The notes under the pieces were generated by a model that did no database searches, had not been told where the DNA came from, and saw only the letters and a program-made list of their open reading frames with translations. Both the position numbers and the translations under genes were made by a program. From an uncultured Bacteroidales bacterium (GTDB lineage: Bacteria > Bacteroidota > Bacteroidia > Bacteroidales > P3), in the NCBI GenBank assembly GCA_947177315.1, contig CAMWTX010000098.1, forward strand, positions 1 to 6,087: a DNA stretch of 6,087 nt, written 5' to 3'. Positions 1 to 5,222 of the stretch are shown one piece after another. Numbering within the stretch: position 1 is the first letter of the stretch; every line of letters starts with the position of its first letter.

Positions 1-2
1 AC

Positions 3-36
3 AAAAAAAAGCCCCGCATCCCTGCGAGGCTTTTTT
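3..36. terminator. Bidirectional Rho-independent terminator
   Basis: An 8-bp inverted repeat (11-18 with 23-30, one C-A mismatch at 14/27) encloses a 4-nt loop TCCC. It is flanked by eight A residues on the left (3-10) and six T residues on the right (31-36), so it can work in both directions and the A/T tracts can lengthen the stem. It lies 25 bp past the stop codon of the minus-strand small basic protein gene and most likely ends that transcript. It may also end a plus-strand gene entering from the left of the window. Confidence 0.85.
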
Positions 37-61
37 CCGACCACAAACAGCCTGTTGAAGA

Positions 62-151
62 CTATTTGTTCTTATGACGATTCTTGCGCAAACGTTTTTT
101 GCGTTTGTGCGTAGCCATTTTATGTCTCTTACGTTTCTTTCCGCTGGGCAT
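62..151 (-). CDS. AURKAIP1/COX24-family (mS38-like) small basic ribosome-associated protein
   Basis: This is a 29-residue ORF on the minus strand, start codon at 149-151 and stop TAG at 62-64. The protein begins MPSGKKRKRHK and 19 of its 29 residues are Lys, Arg or His, with no acidic residue. I recognise it as the tiny protein annotated in Bacteroidetes genomes as AURKAIP1/COX24 domain-containing, a family related to the mitochondrial small-subunit protein mS38. Such composition implies rRNA binding in the small ribosomal subunit; that role is inferred from the family. In-frame TAA at 164-166 limits the N-terminus, and the family begins at this Met. The AT-rich leader (A at -3, no Shine-Dalgarno) is typical of the phylum. 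It is monocistronic, with its own promoter at 188-218 and a hairpin terminator at 3-36. Its length is normal for the family, and it is easily missed by gene callers. Confidence 0.85.
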   Translation of the reverse strand: MPSGKKRKRHKMATHKRKKRLRKNRHKNK

Positions 152-187
152 ATTGTTTAACTTTTAATTGTTTTCACAAAAGAGTTG

Positions 188-218
188 CAAAGGTATGCTT
201 TTTGGCGGTAAAATGCAA
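188..218 (-). promoter_or_regulatory. Bacteroidetes-type promoter for the small basic protein gene
   Basis: On the minus strand TTG (218-216) is followed by a 20-nt spacer and TACCTTTG (195-188), a full match to the Bacteroidetes -7 consensus TAnnTTTG. Transcription should begin a few bases below 188, giving a leader of roughly 30 nt before the ATG at 151. It is arranged back to back with the plus-strand promoter at 256-287. Confidence 0.75.
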
Positions 219-255
219 GGTGGGGATAAAAACACCCTAAAAAACAACCTCTTGC

Positions 256-287
256 TTGCTTTAAAAGCCAAAATTGCACTATCTTTG
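256..287 (+). promoter_or_regulatory. Bacteroidetes-type promoter for the slyD-like/HTH unit
   Basis: TTG (256-258), a 21-nt spacer and TATCTTTG (280-287) match the Bacteroidetes consensus TTTG/N19-21/TAnnTTTG. The expected transcription start is about 291-295. That rules out initiation of the downstream protein at the longer in-frame ATG at 168, and leaves ATG 294 (a leaderless message) or ATG 306 (a leader of about 12 nt). Confidence 0.7.
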
Positions 288-305
288 CCATTTATGGCAG
301 ATACG

Positions 306-815
306 ATGAAAATAGGGAAAGACACCGTTGCCGAGTTGGTATATACGCTCCGCTACGACAATGCCCAGGGCGACATTATCGAACAGGTGGACGAACAAGA
401 ACCGATGAAGGCGCTCATGGGGCACGACGTGATGCTGGAAGTGCTGGAAAAGAACCTGCAGGGTCTGCAGGCGGGCGACAGCTTTGAGTTCATCATCGGC
501 GAGGGGCAGGGTTACGGGGAGTATGACGAAGAAAAGGTGGTAACCGTGCCGCAGTCGGAGCTGCTGGCGGAAGTTCCCCAGGGAGAAGAAGTGGAAATCA
601 TGGAGGGAGACATCATCCCGATAGAAGATATGGACGGAGCCGAATACCAGGCCGTGGTGCTCAAGAAGGAAGACGGCAAGGTAACGCTCGATTTCAATCA
701 TCCTTTGGCGGGCGAAACCCTGCACTTCATGGGCAAGGTGCTGAGCGTGCGCAAGGCCACCCGAGAAGAAATCGAAGCCGAAGTCCGGGGGGAATCCTCC
801 AAAACAAAAGAATAA
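306..815 (+). CDS. SlyD-like FKBP-type peptidyl-prolyl cis-trans isomerase
   Basis: The product is a 169-residue cytoplasmic FKBP-family prolyl isomerase/chaperone of the SlyD type, catalysing cis-trans isomerisation of Xaa-Pro bonds during folding. The N-terminus MKIGKDTVAEL matches the SlyD start. The FKBP core follows with MGHDVMLEVLEKNLQGLQAGD (split around residues 38-58) and GYGEYDEEKVVTVP (69-82). An insert-in-flap chaperone region spans about 83-130, and the core closes with FNHPLAGETLHF (130-141) and LSVRKATREEIEAE. There is no signal peptide. The His/Cys-rich metal-binding tail of E. coli SlyD is missing, so a nickel-delivery role is unlikely. Start 306 is preferred because family members begin at this Met. 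ATG 294 (adding MADT) is the alternative and fits a leaderless mRNA from the -7 box at 280-287. It ends in tandem TAA TAA and is 6 bp from the next gene, so the two are probably co-transcribed. Confidence 0.87.
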   Translation: MKIGKDTVAELVYTLRYDNAQGDIIEQVDEQEPMKALMGHDVMLEVLEKNLQGLQAGDSFEFIIGEGQGYGEYDEEKVVTVPQSELLAEVPQGEEVEIMEGDIIPIEDMDGAEYQAVVLKKEDGKVTLDFNHPLAGETLHFMGKVLSVRKATREEIEAEVRGESSKTKE

Positions 816-821
816 TAAGCT

Positions 822-1847
822 ATGGGCGATTATTTTATCGATATCGAAGGTTTTCCGGTATATGCCTGGATCATCTTCGGCACCTGTGCCATATTGGTTG
901 TGCTTGGAATCGTATTGCTGGCAAGCAAGTCTCGCCAGACACGCTACAAGGAGATGTTCGAGATCAACGACGGCAGGGTTCACAAGATGCACGACCTTTC
1001 TTTCGGTTTCGATACCCTGCATGGCCGGGAAGCCGAGCAGGAGGAAGAACCCGAAGAAGAGAACCTGCCTGTGTTCAATCAGGTGGATCCCACGGTGCAG
1101 GCCACTCCGGTAGGGCCTTATACGAGCTGGGATTACAAGCGGGGCGGTTCGGAAAAGAAACAGGAGGCTTCTTTTGCCGGTTTCGTGCAGAACACCGAAG
1201 TTCCGCCAACGCCCCCGGCGGCGCCTGTGGTAGAGACGTTCCGTACGGAGATGCCTAAGCCCGAGCCCCCCAGACCCGCGCCCAAAGCGGAATCATTCAA
1301 GGAAGAAGCCCCCAAAAGGGAAAAGACGATTACGGAAGAATCCGGTTTGCAGTCTTTCTTCCGCTTCGGCGGCCTGTTTTCATCCCGGCAGTCGGAGCCG
1401 GCGGCATCGCAGCAGGGGCTGAATACCGATGAGCAGTTGCTCTTGCTCAAGAGCCACGAGCTGTTGCTGACCCTTACCGACGGCTTGCGTAAGGTGGCGG
1501 CGGCCAAGACCGACGGCACGCGCAAGGAAAAGCTTTCCGAACTTTTGACGGCGGTCAAGTTGCTCGATGCCAAAAACGAATGGGAAGAATACAAAAGCTG
1601 TTTCGACAAGCTGCGTCCCGGTTTTTGGAAGAAACTGGAAAAACGCGCCGGGGATGAGGAAATGACCCCTTACGAATTGCGGCTTTGCGCCTTGCTGTCG
1701 TTGGGCATGAGCCCCAAGGAGATAGGCGAGATAACCAACCGTTCCGTGCGTACGGTGGAAACCTCCATTTATAAAATCCGCAAGAAACTGAACGTGGACA
1801 GCGAGGAAAAAACGCAGGATTTCCTTGCCAACCTGAACGGCAGATAA
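822..1847 (+). CDS. Membrane-anchored protein with C-terminal LuxR-type HTH domain
   Basis: This 341-residue protein has an unusual layout. A short N-terminus of about 13 residues precedes one predicted transmembrane helix (about 14-34). The basic stretch SKSRQTRYK follows, so by the positive-inside rule the rest should be cytoplasmic. Next come an acidic patch (about 69-80), a long proline-rich, probably disordered linker (about 85-170), a helical and perhaps coiled-coil stretch (about 200-250), and a C-terminal module. That module has the aromatic signature NEWEEYKSCFDKLRPGFWKK (252-271) and a LuxR-type HTH (about 281-336: TPYELRLCALLSLGMSPKEI, then SVRTVETSIYKIRKKL). The same signature plus HTH ends many Bacteroidetes TPR regulators, but no TPR or sensor domain is present here. 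It is probably a membrane-tethered transcription regulator. DNA binding and the signal are inferred, and no gene symbol is recognised. It lies 6 bp after the slyD-like gene and converges on rlmN. Confidence 0.8.
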   Translation: MGDYFIDIEGFPVYAWIIFGTCAILVVLGIVLLASKSRQTRYKEMFEINDGRVHKMHDLSFGFDTLHGREAEQEEEPEEENLPVFNQVDPTVQATPVGPYTSWDYKRGGSEKKQEASFAGFVQNTEVPPTPPAAPVVETFRTEMPKPEPPRPAPKAESFKEEAPKREKTITEESGLQSFFRFGGLFSSRQSEPAASQQGLNTDEQLLLLKSHELLLTLTDGLRKVAAAKTDGTRKEKLSELLTAVKLLDAKNEWEEYKSCFDKLRPGFWKKLEKRAGDEEMTPYELRLCALLSLGMSPKEIGEITNRSVRTVETSIYKIRKKLNVDSEEKTQDFLANLNGR

Positions 1848-1858
1848 GCCTCTTTGCC

Positions 1859-2905
1859 TTATTCCGCACCTTTTGTCTTGGCCAGCAGACCGCAGGCCGC
1901 CATGATGTCTTCGCCCCTGGATTTGCGCAGGGTGCAGATGATGCCTTTTTCCTGCAGTATCTTTTGAAAACTTTCCGTTTTCTGCGGGCTCGATTTCCGA
2001 TAGGGTTTGCCCGGAACCTCGTGGTAGTTGATAAGGTTCACGCGGCAGGGAAGCCCTTGCAGCAGTTTGGCGGTGGAGAGCGCGTGGCGGGGCGTGTCGT
2101 TGAAGCCGTCCATCAGGATATATTCAAAAGAAACGCGCCTTTGCCCGTACCAGTCGTAGGTCTTGAGCATTTCCACCAGTTCCCTTACGGGATAGGTCTT
2201 TTCCACCGGCATGAGTTCCGCCCTTTCGGAAGCAAAAGGGTTGTGCAGGCTGATGGCCAGGTGGCAGCGGCATGCTTCCATGAAACGCGGCAGCTGCGGC
2301 GTGATGCCCACAGTGGAGACCGTGATCCGGGTGGGGCTCCAGGCCCGTCCCCAGGGGGCGGTGAGCACCTCGAGGGCTTTGAGCACGTTGTCGAGATTGT
2401 CGAAAGGTTCGCCCATGCCCATAAAGACCAGATTGGTGAGGCGGTCCGATTCGGGAATGGCCTGGATTTGGTTCAGGATCTGGGAAACCGGCAGATGATG
2501 GTTGAAGCCTTGGCTCCCTGTCGCGCAGAAAGCGCAGTTCATGCGGCAGCCCGATTGGGAGCTTACGCAGAGCGTGGCGCGTTCGTTGTCGGGAATCAGC
2601 ACCGATTCGATGAACCGGTCCTGCGGTGTTTCGTTGTCGGGATTCGGGCTGGCAAAAAGGTATTTCTTGGTGCCGTCGGCAGACTGCTGCACCTGCAGGG
2701 GTTCATGGATGCCTGTCTGCGCCTTTTCCTGCAAGGTGGCGCGGTCTTTGAGCGAGAGGTTGGTCATCTGCCCGAAACCGCGCGCGTTCTTTTGGTAAAG
2801 CCATTCGCAAATCTGTTTGGCGGTGAATTTCCTGAAACCCGATTCCGCGCAGAAATCCTGCAACTCCTTCAAGGTGCTTCCCAATAAAATCCGCTTGTGT
2901 TCCAT
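1859..2905 (-). CDS. rlmN: Dual-specificity 23S rRNA A2503/tRNA A37 C2-methyltransferase RlmN
   Basis: The product (348 residues) is a cytoplasmic radical-SAM enzyme that methylates C2 of A2503 in 23S rRNA and, in characterised homologues, A37 of some tRNAs. It begins MEHKRILLGSTLKELQDF, the family N-terminal helical domain. The radical-SAM cluster motif CxxxCxxC is at C120, C124 and C127. GMGEP (163-167) is the SAM-binding motif. The two catalytic cysteines of the RlmN mechanism are present: C113 in TLCVSSQ (E. coli C118) and C338 in RGEDIMAACG (E. coli C355). The length is normal and nothing is missing. Start 2905 is chosen over the in-frame ATG at 2941 because homologues begin ME-K--LLG-TL and because the likely promoter lies at 2910-2942. 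It converges on the HTH gene with 11 bp between stop codons. Confidence 0.97.
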   Translation of the reverse strand: MEHKRILLGSTLKELQDFCAESGFRKFTAKQICEWLYQKNARGFGQMTNLSLKDRATLQEKAQTGIHEPLQVQQSADGTKKYLFASPNPDNETPQDRFIESVLIPDNERATLCVSSQSGCRMNCAFCATGSQGFNHHLPVSQILNQIQAIPESDRLTNLVFMGMGEPFDNLDNVLKALEVLTAPWGRAWSPTRITVSTVGITPQLPRFMEACRCHLAISLHNPFASERAELMPVEKTYPVRELVEMLKTYDWYGQRRVSFEYILMDGFNDTPRHALSTAKLLQGLPCRVNLINYHEVPGKPYRKSSPQKTESFQKILQEKGIICTLRKSRGEDIMAACGLLAKTKGAE

Positions 2906-2909
2906 GCCG

Positions 2910-2942
2910 TAAAGGTAAACGATTTTTTCGCAACGGCGCAAA
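2910..2942 (-). promoter_or_regulatory. Probable promoter of rlmN
   Basis: On the minus strand TTTG (2942-2939), a 21-nt spacer and TACCTTTA (2917-2910) match the Bacteroidetes consensus, with only the last base of the -7 box off. The box ends 4 nt before the rlmN ATG at 2905, which predicts a leaderless or nearly leaderless message. The -33 element touches a small hairpin at 2943-2958. Confidence 0.6.
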
Positions 2943-2958
2943 GACCGTGCGGGCGGTC
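2943..2958. repeat. Short inverted repeat between recombinase stop and rlmN promoter
   Basis: GACCG (2943-2947) and CGGTC (2954-2958) form a perfect 5-bp inverted repeat around a 6-nt loop. It sits 1 bp past the recombinase stop codon and abuts the rlmN -33 element. It lacks a convincing U-tract, so it is at best a weak terminator; an operator-like role for rlmN is equally possible. Confidence 0.35.
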
Positions 2959-2959
2959 C

Positions 2960-3883
2960 TTACAGGTAGCCCAGCGACTTGCTCATGCGGTCGATGCAGC
3001 GTTGCTTCTGCTCCATGTCGGGATGCACGTAGAGGTTGAGCGTGGTGGCGATGTCGGCGTGGCCGAGAAGAACGCTCACGGTCTTGTAATCGCATTTGCT
3101 TTCGATGCAGCGTGTGGCAAAGCTGTGCCGCAGGCCGTGAAACCGGATAAAGGGAATCTGAAGCGATTCCAGCAGTTTCTTGTAGTAGGCTCGGTAGGTG
3201 CGCGGTTCGGTGGGCATGGCTTTGTTGGTGAGCACGTAAAAGTCGGGATTGGCAAAGTTCATCAGCGGGGCGAGCACCCTCCGCAGTTCCTTGGAAATGG
3301 GAATATCCCGGTTGGAGGTGGGGGTCTTGGGCGTGGATACGATAAGTTCGGTATGCTTCCTTTCCACAATGTAGATGCGTTCGACGGTCTTTCTTACGGT
3401 AATGACCCCGCGCCCCAGGTCGATGTCTTGCCACTGCATGGCGCAGATTTCGCCGATGCGCATTCCGGTATGCAGACAGATGAAGATGCCCAGATTGCGG
3501 AAGGTAAAATGGTTGAGGAGGTGGCGCATGAGTTTTTTCTGATGCTCGAGGGGCATTACCGGCAAGGCTTTGGCGTTTTGTTCGGTGGGGAATCGGATGT
3601 TCCATTCCTGGTGCGGCATCATGCCTTTCTTTTCGCCGTAGCGGGCCACCATCTTGAGCACGAACAAGGCGTCCTTGACGCTTTTGGGGCTTAGTCCCGA
3701 CTTGATTTTCTGAAGCACGAAGGCCTGCACCGATTTTTCAGGCAGGTGCATCATCCGCCCGAAAGAAGGCAGGAGATGGTTTTCGAGTATCAACGAATAC
3801 GCCGACATGGTGGAACGTTTTACCAGTTCGCTTTTCTCTTGACGCCACAGCTGTGCAATCTGTTGGAAATTAGTTTTCTCCAT
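2960..3883 (-). CDS. Tyrosine recombinase/integrase (solitary)
   Basis: This 307-residue site-specific recombinase cuts and rejoins DNA through a covalent 3'-phosphotyrosine. The N-terminal part (about 1-90) is a SAM-like core-binding domain, with LPSFG at 38-42 and GLSPKSVKDALFVLK at 63-77. The catalytic domain follows with every key residue visible: R142 in TGMRIGE, probable K186 in PKTPTSNRDIP, H249 and R252 in HGLRHSFAT, H275 in LLGHADIATT and nucleophile Y285 in LNLYVHP. The enzyme therefore looks intact. The C-terminal wording resembles Tn916-like and Firmicutes element integrases more than XerC/XerD; that is a pattern judgement. An in-frame TAA 12 bp upstream fixes the start. No excisionase, relaxase, phage gene or clear att site is nearby, and the flanking genes are housekeeping, so it is either the remains of an element or a stand-alone recombinase, for example a DNA invertase acting elsewhere. 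Confidence 0.9.
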   Translation of the reverse strand: MEKTNFQQIAQLWRQEKSELVKRSTMSAYSLILENHLLPSFGRMMHLPEKSVQAFVLQKIKSGLSPKSVKDALFVLKMVARYGEKKGMMPHQEWNIRFPTEQNAKALPVMPLEHQKKLMRHLLNHFTFRNLGIFICLHTGMRIGEICAMQWQDIDLGRGVITVRKTVERIYIVERKHTELIVSTPKTPTSNRDIPISKELRRVLAPLMNFANPDFYVLTNKAMPTEPRTYRAYYKKLLESLQIPFIRFHGLRHSFATRCIESKCDYKTVSVLLGHADIATTLNLYVHPDMEQKQRCIDRMSKSLGYL

Positions 3884-3889
3884 TTTATA

Positions 3890-3922
3890 GGCAATTTAAT
3901 GTTAAGGGGTGGCAATTTAATG
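3890..3922. repeat. Perfect 12-bp direct repeat, 21-bp period
   Basis: GGCAATTTAATG occurs at 3890-3901 and again at 3911-3922, separated by 9 bp. The 21-bp period is two helical turns, so both copies face the same side of the DNA. The nearer copy starts 7 bp from the recombinase start codon, and the pair lies about 50 bp before hydF. It may be an operator controlling the recombinase, or arm-type or accessory sites bound by the recombinase itself; the role is inferred from position only. Confidence 0.65.
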
Positions 3923-3934
3923 GAGAAGAAACCG

Positions 3935-3965
3935 TTTCCGGTATGGGCGAACTTGCGTAATTTTG
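3935..3965 (+). promoter_or_regulatory. Probable promoter of hydF
   Basis: TTTC (3935-3938, one base off TTTG), a 19-bp spacer and TAATTTTG (3958-3965, full match to TAnnTTTG) lie just before hydF. Only 7 nt separate the box from the ATG at 3973, so the message should have almost no leader. The -33 element lies in the 4-nt loop of a small inverted repeat ACCG/CGGT (3931-3942). Confidence 0.6.
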
Positions 3966-3972
3966 CTCTGCC

Positions 3973-5205
3973 ATGAAGAATATACATCCTTTGCATATAG
4001 CCCTTTTCGGCAAGCGGAATCAAGGCAAGAGCAGCCTGATGAACCTTTTGACGGGGCAACAGACCTCCATCGTTTCCGATACGCCCGGCACGACCGCCGA
4101 CCCGGTGCGCAAGTCCTGCGAGCTTTTCGGCCTGGGCAAGTGCGTGCTTATCGACACGGCGGGTTTCGACGACACAGGCGCATTGGGCGGCCGCCGCGCG
4201 GCGCGTGCCTTGGCCGCCGTACAGGGTTTGGACGCGGCTTTGCTCGTGATTTCGAACAACACTTTCGCTTCCGACGAGCAGGAGTTTGCCGACCGCCTGC
4301 AAAAGGAAGACATTCCCTTTTTGGTGCTGCATAACAAATCCGATCAGAAGCCGCTTTCTTCCGCGCTCCGCACCATGCTCCAGACCCGTTATCCCGATTG
4401 CGGCGTGTTGGATTTCAGCGCGGAATCCGCCACCCAAAAAGCGTCGAGGGATGCAGCGTATGATCCGGTGGCGGAGGTGGTGGAGCGGTTGCGGGAAGTG
4501 CTTGAAAGGAATGCTCCGGAAGACGTGCCGGAATTGGCCTTGCAGGGTTTGGTGCAGCCGGGCGACCCTGTGGTGCTCGTTTGCCCGATCGATGAGGAAG
4601 CGCCCAAAGACCGTTTGATTCTGCCGCAGGTGATGTTGACCCGTCAGTGCCTGGACTTTCATGCCGTGCCGGTGCTTTGCCGGGTGGAGGAACTGCCGGG
4701 GGTGATGCGCTCCCTGCCTTGCGCTCCGGCTTTGGTGATTACCGACAGCCAGGTTTTCGGGCAGGTGGAGAAACTCTTGCCCGCTGGGCAGCCGCTTACG
4801 GGTTTCAGCATCTGTCTGGCGCGGCAGAAAGGCAATTTTGAAACCTACCTGCAGGGAACGCGGCAGTTAGACCGGCTTTCCGACGGGCAGAAGATACTGA
4901 TGCTGGAATCCTGCACACATCAGGTGAATTGCCAGGATATAGGCCGGGTAAAGCTTCCGGCGGCCATCCGCAGGAAAAGCGGAAAGAACTTGGAGTTCCG
5001 TTTTGTTTCGGGAAACGACCCGCTGCCCGAGCCTCTCTCTGAATTTTCGCTTGCCATCCAGTGCGGGGGCTGCATGGCCACGGCGCGGCAGCTGGCGCAT
5101 CGGGTAAGAAGCCTGCGGCAGGCGGGCTTGCCGGTTGCCAACTACGGCATGGCTTTGGCTTGGGCAAGCGGCATCTTTGAACGCGCCACGCAAGTTTTCA
5201 GATAA
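3973..5205 (+). CDS. hydF: [FeFe]-hydrogenase H-cluster maturation GTPase HydF
   Basis: HydF (410 residues) is the cytoplasmic scaffold on which the 2Fe subcluster, made with the radical-SAM enzymes HydE and HydG, is assembled and then passed to apo-hydrogenase. The N-terminal GTPase domain (about 1-175) has a P-loop GKRNQGKS (13-20), DTPGTT (36-41), G3 DTAG (61-64), G4 NKSD (121-124) and SA at 149-150. A dimerisation region follows (about 185-300). The C-terminal cluster-binding domain holds ESCTHQVNCQDIGRVKLP (312-329) and CGGC (364-367), giving the HydF signature CxH-x47-CxxC with ligands C314, H316, C364 and C367. The length is usual for the family. ATG 3973 is well placed before the P-loop, and a -7 box lies 7 nt upstream. 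hydE, hydG and the hydrogenase gene are not in this window. Confidence 0.96.
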   Translation: MKNIHPLHIALFGKRNQGKSSLMNLLTGQQTSIVSDTPGTTADPVRKSCELFGLGKCVLIDTAGFDDTGALGGRRAARALAAVQGLDAALLVISNNTFASDEQEFADRLQKEDIPFLVLHNKSDQKPLSSALRTMLQTRYPDCGVLDFSAESATQKASRDAAYDPVAEVVERLREVLERNAPEDVPELALQGLVQPGDPVVLVCPIDEEAPKDRLILPQVMLTRQCLDFHAVPVLCRVEELPGVMRSLPCAPALVITDSQVFGQVEKLLPAGQPLTGFSICLARQKGNFETYLQGTRQLDRLSDGQKILMLESCTHQVNCQDIGRVKLPAAIRRKSGKNLEFRFVSGNDPLPEPLSEFSLAIQCGGCMATARQLAHRVRSLRQAGLPVANYGMALAWASGIFERATQVFR

Positions 5206-5222
5206 AGCCTACAGGCCTTTTT
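5203..5222. terminator. Possible shared terminator between hydF and murF
   Basis: AAAGCCT pairs with AGGCCTTT around a tiny loop with one bulged C, and is followed by a T-run reaching 5222 on the plus strand. The hairpin takes in the stop codon of murF (5209-5211) and directly follows that of hydF. On the minus strand the trailing T-run is short (TTTATCT), so it should work better for hydF. The stem is short, hence moderate confidence. Confidence 0.45.

Noticed and set aside
168..305. N-terminal extension of the slyD-like gene from the in-frame ATG at 168
   Set aside because: It would contain the consensus promoter at 256-287 and overlap the divergent promoter; the extra residues resemble no SlyD N-terminus.
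279..1022. Open frame on the minus strand opposite the slyD-like gene and the start of the HTH gene
   Set aside because: It spans two well-supported genes and their junction, is His/Phe/Leu-rich, and has no recognisable domain.
1844..1862. ATAAG/CTTAT inverted repeat between the HTH gene and rlmN as a terminator
   Set aside because: Five mostly A-T pairs without a T-run; too weak to call.
1964..2887. Long open frame on the plus strand opposite rlmN
   Set aside because: It lies wholly antisense to a clear rlmN and has no recognisable domain; it is a product of GC-rich codon use.
2906..2941. Longer rlmN start at 2941
   Set aside because: It adds 12 residues absent from the family and overlaps the likely promoter.
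2897..3694. Long open frame on the plus strand opposite the recombinase
   Set aside because: Antisense to a gene with complete catalytic motifs; low-complexity His/Gly/Val-rich protein with no domain.
3884..3930. Consensus promoter for the recombinase
   Set aside because: No TAnnTTTG box with a properly spaced TTTG was found; the closest matches (TAAATTGC in each repeat) fit poorly.
2943..3972. Attachment-site direct repeats bounding the recombinase gene
   Set aside because: Comparison by eye of the two flanks (2906-2959 and 3884-3972) showed no shared repeat of useful length.
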